NCBI RefSeq assembly: GCF_021390515.1 | Contig: NZ_JAJUXI010000004.1 | Span: 482,814 to 546,813 of the forward strand | Source: Dyadobacter sp. CY326 | GTDB taxonomy: Bacteria > Bacteroidota > Bacteroidia > Cytophagales > Spirosomataceae | DNA length: 64,000 nt | Reading direction: 5' to 3' | Part shown: one piece after another, positions 46,001 to 53,575 of the stretch | How positions within the stretch are numbered: the first letter of the stretch is position 1 | How the letters are laid out: each line of letters begins with the position of its first letter | Notes under the pieces: generated by a model | What the model saw: the letters and a program-made list of their open reading frames with translations, nothing else | Told to the model about the DNA's origin: nothing | Databases searched by the model: none | Position numbers and translations under genes: made by a program

Positions 46001-46636
46001 GCGCAAGTAAGCTTGCCGGAAATTTTAAAACCCGAAGAATTGAAAGATGCCCTGCACGTAACCGCGACCTGGATGAAAAGCAGCTATATTGAAAATCTGG
46101 GAAAAGGAAAATTCGCCGTGCATGAATTGCCCATTCAAGCGCAAGTGGCACCCATATTTGGAATGGTCGCAGATGATTTTAACCAGGACGGGAACATGGA
46201 TGTCTTGCTTTCTGGAAATGATTATGGTTCAGAGGTCTCAGTCGGCCGTTATGACGCGCTTTACGGGCTCGTTTTATTGGGTAATGGCAAAGGGACTTTC
46301 AAGCCAACGAGTCTTGCGAAGAGCGGATATGCAGCCATGGGCAATGCAAAAGGACTCATCAAGCTTTCGTCAAGCGGCGATAAATGGATCACCGCAACTT
46401 CACAAAACAAGGATTCCGTACGCTTTCATTTGAGCCGCTTCGAGGTGAAAAAATACCCGTTAATGCCCACGGAAACCACTGTTTTGGTTAAGTTGAAAGG
46501 CGGCAAAACCCGGCGCGAAGAACCTGGTTATGGCTCTTCGTTCCTGTCGCAATCATCGCACATGCTGTTTTTGCCAACTAACGCCGAAGGAGCGGTGGCC
46601 ATAGATTCCAAAGGCGCGAAGCGTGTGATCAAGTAA
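43067..46636 (+). CDS. Giant FG-GAP/UnbV repeat lipoprotein
   Basis: 1,189 residues from the ATG at 43067; a frame from 43007 runs through a stem-loop and is rejected. A signal peptide with lipobox (ALFAVLLFASC) marks a lipoprotein. Many FG-GAP/VCBS repeats with calcium loops follow (GDFNNDSLPDVYFTG, DYDNDGDLDLFLVV, DINQDGWKDIYVT, DLDNDGDLDFVV, DVNGDGLDDIFIGG, DYDKDGDLDLFIGG). Between two sets of repeats an ASPIC/UnbV domain is visible around residues 530-610 (KAGIGAVAEITYADTMQQ to VTWPGGKTQVLS). The role is unknown, but such proteins are frequently near SusCD genes; glycan or protein binding at the surface is an inference. Confidence 0.85.
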   Translation: MNFILPSKHILAALFAVLLFASCKKELKTFTQLDSDETGIQFSNRIDENDTMNILSFEYVYNGGGVALGDFNNDSLPDVYFTGNSVDNKLYLNKGDFKFEDVTQKAGVEAKNKWSTGVALIDINSDNLLDIYVCSSVRDVARERENLLYVNQGLDKNKVPVFKEMGKEYGIADTTHTTNAAFFDYDNDGDLDLFLVVNEMDDNNFPNKYHQKIVDGSSKRTDRLYRNDWNADLKHPVFTNISKEAGILIEGYGLGVNVTDINQDGWKDIYVTNDYLTNDLLYINNGNGTFTDKAPTTFKHTSHSAMGNDVADINNDGLVDVIAVDMMPATNRRKKMMTPANSYVTYQNNELFGYQYQVARNTLQLNLGSPEGKSKSPVFSEIGLLSGIAETDWSWTPMVTDFDNDGMRDMIITNGFPKDITDLDFIAYRNEVSSLVEPMAMLEYIPTVKIANFAFRNKGNLAFEDVSEQWGLEAASFSNGAAYADLDNDGDLDFVVNNINDSAFVYRNNSIQIKPQESNYLRVAFKGNRYNKAGIGAVAEITYADTMQQIAENSPYRGYLSTVEPFVHFGLGKSTKIDHIKVTWPGGKTQVLSNIKANQVLTFSETNATDPIDSGENSETTAPLFTDITASINPPYRHQETDIIDFNVQKLLPHKLSQFGPAMAAGDVNGDGLDDIFIGGAVSYKGRFLMQQANGKFKVSDLLPGVEGITKETEDMGVLLFDADNDKDLDLCIVSGSYEIRSGSQGLKTMLYLNDGRGKFALDAAALPQFLVNGSCIKAVDYDKDGDLDLFIGGRVESGAYPKSVSSFVLRNDSQQNVAKFSDVTKIIAPELQNIGLVCDALWTDYDNDGWVDLLVAGEWMPLTFFKNENGKLKKAISGLEDKKGWWGSLTAGDFDNDGDMDYVAGNLGLNSLARASEARPVSMYAKDFNNDGYFDAIPTVYYRADDKTYKEFPYNTRDDMGKQIIQVRQRFQEYNKFAQVSLPEILKPEELKDALHVTATWMKSSYIENLGKGKFAVHELPIQAQVAPIFGMVADDFNQDGNMDVLLSGNDYGSEVSVGRYDALYGLVLLGNGKGTFKPTSLAKSGYAAMGNAKGLIKLSSSGDKWITATSQNKDSVRFHLSRFEVKKYPLMPTETTVLVKLKGGKTRREEPGYGSSFLSQSSHMLFLPTNAEGAVAIDSKGAKRVIK

Positions 46637-46665
46637 AACCGATCAAATAATAATGTTGCAAAAAG

Positions 46666-46695
46666 CCTGGGCTAATTTTAGTCCGGGTTTTTTTT
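46666..46695 (+). terminator. Terminator after the FG-GAP gene
   Basis: CCTGGGCTA (46666-46674) pairs with TAGTCCGGG (46679-46687), with two G-T pairs and a 4-nt loop, followed by eight T. It lies 29 nt after the stop. Confidence 0.8.
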
Positions 46696-46991
46696 ATAAC
46701 ATTTCCAATAACGCCTAAAATTGTCACATTTACAGTTATTACTAATTTAAGTAATTATGTAACTATTCTTTTACAAATCGATTTTCCTCAAAACTGACCG
46801 TTTCTGCATAAAACACAATCTTAAATGTTCGCTAAAATCAGTTTTTGTCACCAGTATGTTACTTTAAAAAGCTGATAATGTGTTACTTGTAATATTGACA
46901 CTTGCAAATTTTACTTAAAAATTCATTTTTGACATTGAAGAAATTAGCGCGTTAAAATGAAAAAAATACAATCATTCCAGAGTGTACAATA

Positions 46992-47040
46992 TTGATATAA
47001 TACAATTAAATATTTATTTTGATATAATGCATTGATATTA
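46992..47040 (+). repeat. TTGATATAAT direct repeats upstream of susC2
   Basis: TTGATATAATACA (46992-47004) and TTGATATAATGCA (47019-47031) repeat 27 bp apart, and a partial TTGATATTA starts at 47032. They could be regulator sites upstream of the shared leader; in AT-rich DNA chance is also possible. Confidence 0.35.
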
Positions 47041-47058
47041 GATTTTTTCCTGATGGAA

Positions 47059-47104
47059 AATGATAGTTTTGATCGCAATACTAATATTAACCTAGCTAGA
47101 TGTG
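47059..47104 (+). promoter_or_regulatory. Conserved susC leader and promoter (copy 2)
   Basis: AATGATAG (47059-47066), 18 bp, TATTAACCTA (47085-47094), 10 bp, then the susC2 ATG. The box TAGTTTTG at 47064-47071 fits TAnnTTTG. Spacing is identical to the copy before susC1. Confidence 0.65.
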
Positions 47105-50100
47105 ATGAAACAAAATTACCTTCTCCTCGGAAGTAGGCTGTTTTTCAGTGTGCTTCTGTTTCTCGTTTGTCAAAATGTATTTTCCCAAGAATTGACAATT
47201 TCAGGGAAAGTCTCGGACGAACAATCAGGCACAAGCTTGCCCGGCGCCTCGGTGACCTTAAAAGGTTCGACATCAGTGGGCGTCACCACAGACGCAGATG
47301 GAAACTATTCCATCAAAGTTCCTTCAAATGCCCAGTCAATCGTCATTTCATTCATCGGTTACACAGCCAAAGAGGTCGTAATCGGCAACAGGTCGGTGAT
47401 TGATGTCACATTGCTGAGCGATGTAAGTGCATTAGAAGAAGTCATTGTAACCGGATATGGCTCGCAATCCAAGCGCGATATCACCGGTTCGGTAACGACA
47501 GTTAATGCAAAAGATCTGCAATCTGTGCCGGCAACGACATTTGCACAGCAATTGCAGGGCCGCGCTTCGGGTCTTAACATTGTCAACGATGCCACGCCCG
47601 GCGGAAATGCAACCGTGCGTATACGGGGCTTCGGTACGATTGGCAACAACGATCCGTTATTTATCATTGACGGCGTGCCCACTGAAAACCAGGGCAACCT
47701 GAATCCGAACGACATTGAGACCATTCAAATCCTGAAAGATGCGTCATCGGCTTCAATTTATGGTTCCCGAGCTGCCAACGGGGTCGTGATTATTACAACA
47801 AAACGCGGAAAGATTGGCAAGCCAATCATTTCATTCAACGCATATTACGGAACGCAAAAAACCTACAAAGATGCGGAAGCATTGAATGCGGAGGAATTGG
47901 GAAAATATCTTTATCTGGCCGATAAATATGCTGGAAAAACGCCTTCACACGGTCAGTATACTTTTGGTCCAAATGGTGAAATAACGATTCCTGACTATGT
48001 TTTTCCGAGCAAAGGAAAAGAAGGCACGCCGGACGTTGATCCTGCTAAATATTCGCTCGTTCCGGGTAACATTTATGCCATCACAAAAGCGTCAGACACC
48101 AACTGGTGGGAGGAATTGACAAGGACGGCGCCCATTCAAAATTATCAGATTTCGGCATCGGGTGGAACGGAAAACAGTCGTTATGCACTTTCTGTGGGTT
48201 ATTTTAGTCAGGATGGGGTTGTGAAATTCATTGGTTATGATCGTTACACAATCCGCGCGAATACGGAATTTTCTGCTTTGGGAAAAAAACTGCGTGTGGG
48301 CGAAAACCTTGCCGTTTCGTTCGATAACAGAAAAGGCGGATTTGGGAATAACCAGGAGCAAAACGCTGTTTCGGGAAGTTACAAGCACCATCCGTTGCTT
48401 CCGGTTTATGACATTGCAGGAAACTTCGCGGGTTCGAGAGGAGCAAACCTTGGAAATAACTCCAATCCCTACGCCACATTATTCCGTGAAAAAGACAACA
48501 CAACTTACCGCCTCAGGGCATTTGGAAACGTGTATGGCGAATTTGACATAATCCCTAACCTCACCATTAAAACCAGCCTGGGCATCGACGGTGTAAGCCA
48601 GCGGGGCCGTTACATTGGACGGGCCAACCCGGAATATGTGGAAGGAAGTTTTAACAACGGATCCACCTCAACCGACTATTATTCTTACCAATGGGTGTGG
48701 ACCAACACGCTGAGTTACTCGCGCAACTTCGGGACAAATCATAAAGTCGACGCATATGTCGGCGTTGAAGCGATTCGGGAATTTGCCGAAGAGTTTGGCG
48801 CAGCACGTTCCGGATATGCATTTGAAATCCCTTCAATCATCAATTATCTGAACCTGGGCGATGCGACCAAGGCAACTAACTTTGGCGGTGTAAACCGGGA
48901 TTACAGCCTTTACTCGCAATTTGGAAAGGTTAACTATGCATATGCCGATAAATATTTGCTCCAATTCATTTTACGGAATGACGCCTCCTCCCGCTTCCAG
49001 GCAGCGTCCCGAAGCGCTTTGTTCCCTGCATTTAGCGCAGGATGGCGGTTGTCGGAAGAAAGCTTTATGAAAGAATTCGGATTCATTAATGACTTGAAAA
49101 TCCGATATGGATGGGGCAAAACCGGAAACCAAAAAATTGGTGACTACAACGCATTTACAACTTATCGTGCAGATATTTTCCACGCGGGTTATCCCATCGA
49201 CGGATCGCCAAGCCAGCCGACCATTGGTTATGATGCATCGTCATTCGGGAACCCGAATGCGAAATGGGAAACGACGACTTCCAATAACCTGGGCCTGGAC
49301 GCAACATTCCTGAACGATGCCTTAACATTTGAGATCGACTTTTGGAACAGAAAAACGGCGGATATGCTTTTCTCGACGCCCATCACATTTACAGCCGGTG
49401 ATGCCAATGCGCCATCATTCAATGTGGGTGCAATGACCAACAAAGGCATTGATCTGGGGATCGGATATCGCAACACATTAATGAAAGGCGATTTCCGTTA
49501 CGGCTTGTCGGCAAACTATTCAATGTACAGAAACACGGTTGACAAGCTTGATGAGAGTGATAACACCAAGTTTTTTGGTGCGGGATCGCGGGTGCCGGCC
49601 GTTACGCTTACACAAGCGGGTTTGCCATTGTCGTCTTATTATGGTTATAAAGTTTTGGGAATTTTCCAATCCGATGAAGAAGCAAAAGCCTGGGCGCCTT
49701 ATGAGAAATACAACAAGGCTGGCAAGTTCAAAATGGCTGACATTAATAACGACGGCAAAATCACGGATGAAGATCGCACAGTGATCGGGAATCCGCACCC
49801 GGATTTTGTTTACGGCGTCAACCTGAATCTGGGTTACAAAGCTTTTGACCTGACCGTTTTTGGAAATGGCGTTGTGGGCAACGAGATTTTCAATTATCTG
49901 CGCTATTTCACCGATTTCAACACATTTCAGGGCAACCGCGCAAAACGCGCACTTTACGACGCATGGCAGCCCGATCATAAGGAAGGCACTGTGCCCATTA
50001 TGGACGCAGACGACCAGATCAGCAGCCGGCCATCGAGCTATCTCGTTGAAAAAGGCACTTATTTCCGCCTCAAAAATGTGCAGCTGACTTACACTTTGCC

Positions 50101-50293
50101 AAAAGTCGCTTCTTCAAAGATCGGGTTTAGCAATGCGCAAGTTTACATTCAGGGCCAAAACATGCTGACAATCACCAAGTACACAGGTCTTAACCCCGAA
50201 ATCCAGACGGGATCCGACAACACACTTGGCTTCGACGGCGGTTACATGCCAGTGTCCCGTACATTCCTGGTCGGCCTGAACTTCTCTTTCTAA
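47105..50293 (+). CDS. SusC/RagA-type TonB-linked outer-membrane receptor 2
   Basis: 1,062 residues from the ATG at 47105 (a GTG at 47102 is also in frame). A signal peptide ends near residue 28 (VFSQ). The CarboxypepD_reg domain (TISGKVSDEQSGTSLPGASV), ALEEVIVTGYGSQSKRDITG, the plug (LQGRASGLNIVNDATPGGNA, IIDGVPTENQGNLNPNDIET, ASSASIYGSRAANGVVIITT) and the barrel with its last strand SRTFLVGLNFSF are present. It is clearly related to SusC1, but the barrels differ, so the ligands probably differ. SusD2 follows after 37 bp. The shared leader precedes it. Confidence 0.96.
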   Translation: MKQNYLLLGSRLFFSVLLFLVCQNVFSQELTISGKVSDEQSGTSLPGASVTLKGSTSVGVTTDADGNYSIKVPSNAQSIVISFIGYTAKEVVIGNRSVIDVTLLSDVSALEEVIVTGYGSQSKRDITGSVTTVNAKDLQSVPATTFAQQLQGRASGLNIVNDATPGGNATVRIRGFGTIGNNDPLFIIDGVPTENQGNLNPNDIETIQILKDASSASIYGSRAANGVVIITTKRGKIGKPIISFNAYYGTQKTYKDAEALNAEELGKYLYLADKYAGKTPSHGQYTFGPNGEITIPDYVFPSKGKEGTPDVDPAKYSLVPGNIYAITKASDTNWWEELTRTAPIQNYQISASGGTENSRYALSVGYFSQDGVVKFIGYDRYTIRANTEFSALGKKLRVGENLAVSFDNRKGGFGNNQEQNAVSGSYKHHPLLPVYDIAGNFAGSRGANLGNNSNPYATLFREKDNTTYRLRAFGNVYGEFDIIPNLTIKTSLGIDGVSQRGRYIGRANPEYVEGSFNNGSTSTDYYSYQWVWTNTLSYSRNFGTNHKVDAYVGVEAIREFAEEFGAARSGYAFEIPSIINYLNLGDATKATNFGGVNRDYSLYSQFGKVNYAYADKYLLQFILRNDASSRFQAASRSALFPAFSAGWRLSEESFMKEFGFINDLKIRYGWGKTGNQKIGDYNAFTTYRADIFHAGYPIDGSPSQPTIGYDASSFGNPNAKWETTTSNNLGLDATFLNDALTFEIDFWNRKTADMLFSTPITFTAGDANAPSFNVGAMTNKGIDLGIGYRNTLMKGDFRYGLSANYSMYRNTVDKLDESDNTKFFGAGSRVPAVTLTQAGLPLSSYYGYKVLGIFQSDEEAKAWAPYEKYNKAGKFKMADINNDGKITDEDRTVIGNPHPDFVYGVNLNLGYKAFDLTVFGNGVVGNEIFNYLRYFTDFNTFQGNRAKRALYDAWQPDHKEGTVPIMDADDQISSRPSSYLVEKGTYFRLKNVQLTYTLPKVASSKIGFSNAQVYIQGQNMLTITKYTGLNPEIQTGSDNTLGFDGGYMPVSRTFLVGLNFSF

Positions 50294-50330
50294 ACCCGGC
50301 TCCTTCAAACTGATTTAAAATACTGAATAT

Positions 50331-52109
50331 ATGAAGACGAGACTTTTAAAATACATGCTTTCCATTGGTCTTGCGATTGGAATCGTAACGGCCTGTAAGG
50401 ATTCATTTTTGTCAAAAGATCCGCAAGGACAATATAGCCCAACGGCATTGAAAACGCCAAGTGGCGTGGAAGGTTTGCTTGTGGGAGCATATGCAATGAT
50501 CGACGGACAGGGCCTGGACGGTCAGGATTCGTGGAACAACGACATTCAGAGCTGGGTTTTTGGCGGACTGGCTTCCGATGATTCGTATAAAGGAACGGAC
50601 GCCGGTGACCAGCCAGAGCAATCATTTATTGAAAAATATGATTTCCAGCCAACCAATAACCACATTAAAAACAAATGGCGCGGGCTTTATAAAGGCATTG
50701 CGCGGACAAATGATGTGATCAACACGCTGGCCGAAGTTCCGGAAGTGGGCGAGGCGAGAAGAAACCAGATCATTGCAGAGGCCAGGTTCTTGCGTGGACT
50801 TTTTCATTTTGAAGCCAAGAAAATGTGGAAAACGATTCCTTACATTGATGAAACGATCTATAAACTGGACGATCTGGAAAGCACTAAAATTCCAAATGAT
50901 AAGGATGTCTGGCCAATGATTGAAGCCGATTTTAAGGCTGCTTCGGAAGGTTTGCCGGAAGTGCAGTCGCAAGTTGGCCGTCCTACCAAATGGGCTGCGC
51001 TCGCATTTCTTGGCAAGGTTTACATGTATCAGGGCTGGAATGTGACGACTGGTGCTGCCAATACAGCCGTTTTGCAAAAAGCGAAGCCGATTTTTGAGCA
51101 GATCATTGCTTCCGGGAAGTTTACGCTTGCGCCCAAATTTGAGGATAACTTTTTAATCGCAACAAGAAATAACAAGGAGTCGATTTTTGAGATACAATAT
51201 TCAGTATCAAGTGCTTCTGGCGATGCGGCGGATGCGGGCGTTGGTCTGGCGCACCCTTACATTGATCCATGGGGCTGCTGCGGATTTTACCAGCCTTCGC
51301 AAAATCTTGTCAATGCATTTAAAACAACCACAACCGGCCTTCCATTATTGGACACATTCAATGATTCGGATGTCAAAAACGATCAGGGATTGAAATACAC
51401 CGATCCGTTTGAGCCTTACACGGGTCCATTGGATCCGCGTTTGGACCAGACGGTTGGCCGTAGGGGAATTTTGTTTAAAGATTTCAAAATCCACGGAAGC
51501 GACTTCATTCGTGACCAAACTTATGCTGGGCCTTATTCACCCAAAAAACACATTTCCGAGAAAGCAGGATTTGGTGTAAATGGTTGGGGTAATTTGTCGA
51601 GCAACAATTATCGGATTATGCGCTACGGGATGATATTGCTTTGGCTGGCAGAGGTGGAAGTGGAACTTGGTAACCTCGAAAACGCCAGAAAACTGGTAAA
51701 CCAGATCAGAACCCGGGCAGCGAATCCGGCCGGTTTTGTCAAAAAAGCAGTGCAGGGAACCAAGTCACGCGATGATTACACCGTCTTGAACGAGCCCGCC
51801 GCTAATTACGTGATCAAAACTTACGACCAGCCCTGGGCGGACGCCGCAACCGCGCGCAAAGCTGTAAGATTTGAATCTCGACTTGAATTTGCTATGGAAG
51901 GCCACCGTTTCTTCGATCTGCAAAGATGGGGCATTGCCGCTGAAACATTGAACAAATATGTGACCGTGGAATCTACAAAGCGGGTTTATAAGAAGGGCTC
52001 CGTATTTACGAAAGGTAAAAACGAATATTTCCCGATCCCGCAGGAGGCGATTGACCGTTCTTACAAGGCCGGGACCGCAACCCTGGTTCAAGATCCTGCC
52101 TATAAGTAG
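50331..52109 (+). CDS. SusD/RagB-type outer-membrane lipoprotein 2
   Basis: 592 residues. A signal peptide with lipobox (SIGLAIGIVTAC) anchors it. SusD signatures follow: SDDSYKGTDAGDQPEQSFIE, ARFLRGLFHFEAKKMWKTIP, KWAALAFLGKVYMYQGW, RYGMILLWLAEVEVELGNLE, FESRLEFAMEGHRFFDLQRW and the closing NEYFPIPQEAID. It should form the lid of SusC2 and bind its ligand. The two SusD proteins show the same motif order, consistent with a duplicated uptake system. A strong terminator follows. Confidence 0.96.
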   Translation: MKTRLLKYMLSIGLAIGIVTACKDSFLSKDPQGQYSPTALKTPSGVEGLLVGAYAMIDGQGLDGQDSWNNDIQSWVFGGLASDDSYKGTDAGDQPEQSFIEKYDFQPTNNHIKNKWRGLYKGIARTNDVINTLAEVPEVGEARRNQIIAEARFLRGLFHFEAKKMWKTIPYIDETIYKLDDLESTKIPNDKDVWPMIEADFKAASEGLPEVQSQVGRPTKWAALAFLGKVYMYQGWNVTTGAANTAVLQKAKPIFEQIIASGKFTLAPKFEDNFLIATRNNKESIFEIQYSVSSASGDAADAGVGLAHPYIDPWGCCGFYQPSQNLVNAFKTTTTGLPLLDTFNDSDVKNDQGLKYTDPFEPYTGPLDPRLDQTVGRRGILFKDFKIHGSDFIRDQTYAGPYSPKKHISEKAGFGVNGWGNLSSNNYRIMRYGMILLWLAEVEVELGNLENARKLVNQIRTRAANPAGFVKKAVQGTKSRDDYTVLNEPAANYVIKTYDQPWADAATARKAVRFESRLEFAMEGHRFFDLQRWGIAAETLNKYVTVESTKRVYKKGSVFTKGKNEYFPIPQEAIDRSYKAGTATLVQDPAYK

Positions 52110-52157
52110 GATAGTTGGTTAGTGTAGCCAATAATTTGTTAAGCGTTGGTAATCAGA

Positions 52158-52193
52158 AAAGCCTTGGCATACACATGCCAAGGCTTTCTTTTT
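52158..52193. terminator. Terminator after susD2
   Basis: AAAGCCTTGGCAT (52158-52170) and ATGCCAAGGCTTT (52175-52187) form a perfect 13-bp stem with a 4-nt loop, followed by TTTTT within a short stretch. It can serve the convergent hsp20 gene too. Confidence 0.9.
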
Positions 52194-52209
52194 CAGTAAC
52201 TTAATTGGG

Positions 52210-52614
52210 TTAAATAACCCTGATTTCCTGCGCAGGCTTTTCAGATCCCGGAATAATCGGCAGGTTCAAATGCAGGATTCCGTTGATATACTCTGCGCGA
52301 ACATTTTCTGCATCCACTGTTTCATCAATCACAAATGTCCTCTCGAAAGACGCCTTGCTGAACTCATGCCTGATCCAGTTTTTACTTTCATCCTTCTCAT
52401 TGTCAGCCACATAAGAGATAACTAACTCATGGCCTTTAATGCGCACCTTGAAATCATCCTTCGCCCGGTCAGGAGCGAAAACCATGAGTTCATAATCGTT
52501 ATCATTTTTAATGATGTTTACAGGAACCCTGTAATTATGGCTTCCGCCAAACTGTCTTCCCGAATATTCATGACGCATGCCGTAACCACGCTGTCCAAAT
52601 CTATTTCCGCACAT
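52210..52614 (-). CDS. Hsp20-type small heat-shock protein
   Basis: A 134-residue alpha-crystallin chaperone that holds unfolding proteins; cytoplasmic. The N-terminus is short and glycine/arginine-rich (GQRGYGMRHEYSGRQFGGSH), then comes the alpha-crystallin domain (about 28-125: NIIKNDNDYELMVFAPDRAK, KVRIKGHELVISYVADN, FERTFVIDETVDAENVRAEY, INGILHLNLPI). The conserved GILHLNLP strand is clear. The C-terminal tail ends EIRVI, close to the family's IxI motif. It is the last gene of a tight minus-strand row after the His-rich peptide gene. Confidence 0.93.
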   Translation of the reverse strand: MCGNRFGQRGYGMRHEYSGRQFGGSHNYRVPVNIIKNDNDYELMVFAPDRAKDDFKVRIKGHELVISYVADNEKDESKNWIRHEFSKASFERTFVIDETVDAENVRAEYINGILHLNLPIIPGSEKPAQEIRVI

Positions 52615-52626
52615 TTTGTTTTTGAT

Positions 52627-52797
52627 TTAATTGTTAAAATTTAATTTTTCTGGTCGTTCCCAATGGCTGCCGCAATGTCCGTGTCCATAATGACCGAATG
52701 CGCGATGGTGAAACCTGTGCCCGACCGTCAGGTGCAGGCTGGCTGCTGTGATCAGCGCAATGCTAACGCCGAGCAGGAATCTGGTTTTTCTTTTCAT
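52627..52797 (-). CDS. 56-residue His-rich exported peptide
   Basis: Read directly from the minus strand: a basic start (MKRKTRFLLG), a hydrophobic stretch (VSIALITAASLHLTV), then a histidine- and glycine-rich segment with eight His in about 24 residues (GHRFHHRAFGHYGHGHCG), one Cys, and a short tail before TAA. It starts 3 bp after the stop of the membrane-protein gene and ends 12 bp before the hsp20 ATG, so co-transcription is very likely. The His/Cys-rich segment facing the periplasm suggests metal binding, which is an inference. No known family is recognised. Confidence 0.7.
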   Translation of the reverse strand: MKRKTRFLLGVSIALITAASLHLTVGHRFHHRAFGHYGHGHCGSHWERPEKLNFNN

Positions 52798-52800
52798 GGC

Positions 52801-53064
52801 TTATATGTTTTTTGAATTTTGATAAAATGGATCTCTCAACCCTTCTTTTCCTTCGTAAGGATGTTGAACTTCGTAGCGGTCAAAGTAAGAGGGATCGTAA
52901 TGTCTCCATCTTCTGTATCCGTAACCTCTCCCGCCGAATAATCGGAAGATGAATCCGATAAAAAGGAAGAAGAAGAGCACTTTGAAAAGCAGGAACGGAA
53001 TGAGGAATAGGACAACCCCTCCAAGGATTCCGCCGGCGACTGTTTTAAGAATTTGACTAAACAT
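52801..53064 (-). CDS. Small membrane protein
   Basis: 87 residues. A long hydrophobic region (residues about 10-43: VAGGILGGVVLFLIPFLLFK, VLFFFLFIGFIFRLF) forms one or two membrane helices, followed by an aromatic- and arginine-rich tail (GGRGYGYRRWRHYDPSYFDR). No family is recognised. It begins the row with the His-rich peptide and hsp20, just after a palindrome and a terminator that separate it from the sigma-factor unit. Confidence 0.72.
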   Translation of the reverse strand: MFSQILKTVAGGILGGVVLFLIPFLLFKVLFFFLFIGFIFRLFGGRGYGYRRWRHYDPSYFDRYEVQHPYEGKEGLRDPFYQNSKNI

Positions 53065-53090
53065 GGCTTTAAATTTACGTTCGTGATATG

Positions 53091-53102
53091 CACCATTTGG
53101 TG
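53091..53102. promoter_or_regulatory. Palindrome upstream of the small-protein row
   Basis: CACCATTTGGTG is an inverted repeat with 5-bp arms CACCA/TGGTG, 27 bp before the ATG of the 87-residue membrane protein. The position suits an operator or a promoter element for the three-gene row. Confidence 0.4.
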
Positions 53103-53150
53103 TACATAATCGCAGACGGGCGACGCAAAAAATTACTTTAAGAATTCTTG

Positions 53151-53183
53151 AAAAATAAAAAACCCGGCTTTGCGAGCCGGGTT
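53151..53183 (-). terminator. Minus-strand terminator after the sigma-factor unit
   Basis: AACCCGGCT (53161-53169) and AGCCGGGTT (53175-53183) form a perfect 9-bp stem with loop TTGCG. On the minus strand it is followed by a T-rich run (53160-53151). It ends the sigma-factor transcript before the small-protein row. Confidence 0.85.
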
Positions 53184-53192
53184 GCAGTGGTG

Positions 53193-53564
53193 TTATTCAT
53201 CTTCTGGCGGCTTTCCGCAGCGCCTGCGCATTTCCTGCCGAAACTTCTTCCGGTCCTCATCGGTCATCTCCATCCATTTATTTCGCCACGGACCGCCGAA
53301 TCCGGGGCCATTATTTCCGGAAAATTTTCCGCCAAAATCGGGCCGGTTCCAGCGACCCGGACCGCCTCCGAAGTTTCCAAACAATATCCTGCACAAAACA
53401 ATGAGCCCTACGGCCTGCCAGTAAGATATGACATTGACGTTGAGCAAATCCGGTAAAATGGCGTTCCATAACCAACGTACAAAAGCGCCCAGCAATAACG
53501 CTGCCGCCAATCCGAAAATCGGAAACATCCAAAAACGCTTCTTATATGTATGTTGCTGATTCAT
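53193..53564 (-). CDS. Membrane protein with glycine-rich linker, sigma-linked
   Basis: About 123 residues from the ATG at 53564 (a TTG at 53573 is also in frame). Two hydrophobic segments (FPIFGLAAALLLGAFVRWLW and SYWQAVGLIVLCRILFG) are followed by a Gly/Asn/Pro-rich linker (NFGGGPGRWNRPDFGGKF) and a charged C-terminal helix (MTDEDRKKFRQEMRRRCG). It starts 11 bp after the sigma-factor stop, so it is probably co-transcribed. In that place one expects an anti-sigma factor, but no anti-sigma domain is visible. The charged tail loosely recalls the LTxEQ/Spy-type helices of stress proteins, which is only a resemblance. Confidence 0.72.
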   Translation of the reverse strand: MNQQHTYKKRFWMFPIFGLAAALLLGAFVRWLWNAILPDLLNVNVISYWQAVGLIVLCRILFGNFGGGPGRWNRPDFGGKFSGNNGPGFGGPWRNKWMEMTDEDRKKFRQEMRRRCGKPPEDE

Positions 53565-53575
53565 GATGGACAAAT

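Larger units (their letters stand above)
46637..47104. other. AT-rich intergenic region before susC2
   Basis: Besides the terminator at its start, this 468-bp gap holds only AT-rich sequence, a set of TTGATATAAT-like repeats and the shared susC leader at its end. I found no additional gene. The length suggests a regulatory region for susC2, but no known operator is recognised. Confidence 0.7.
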
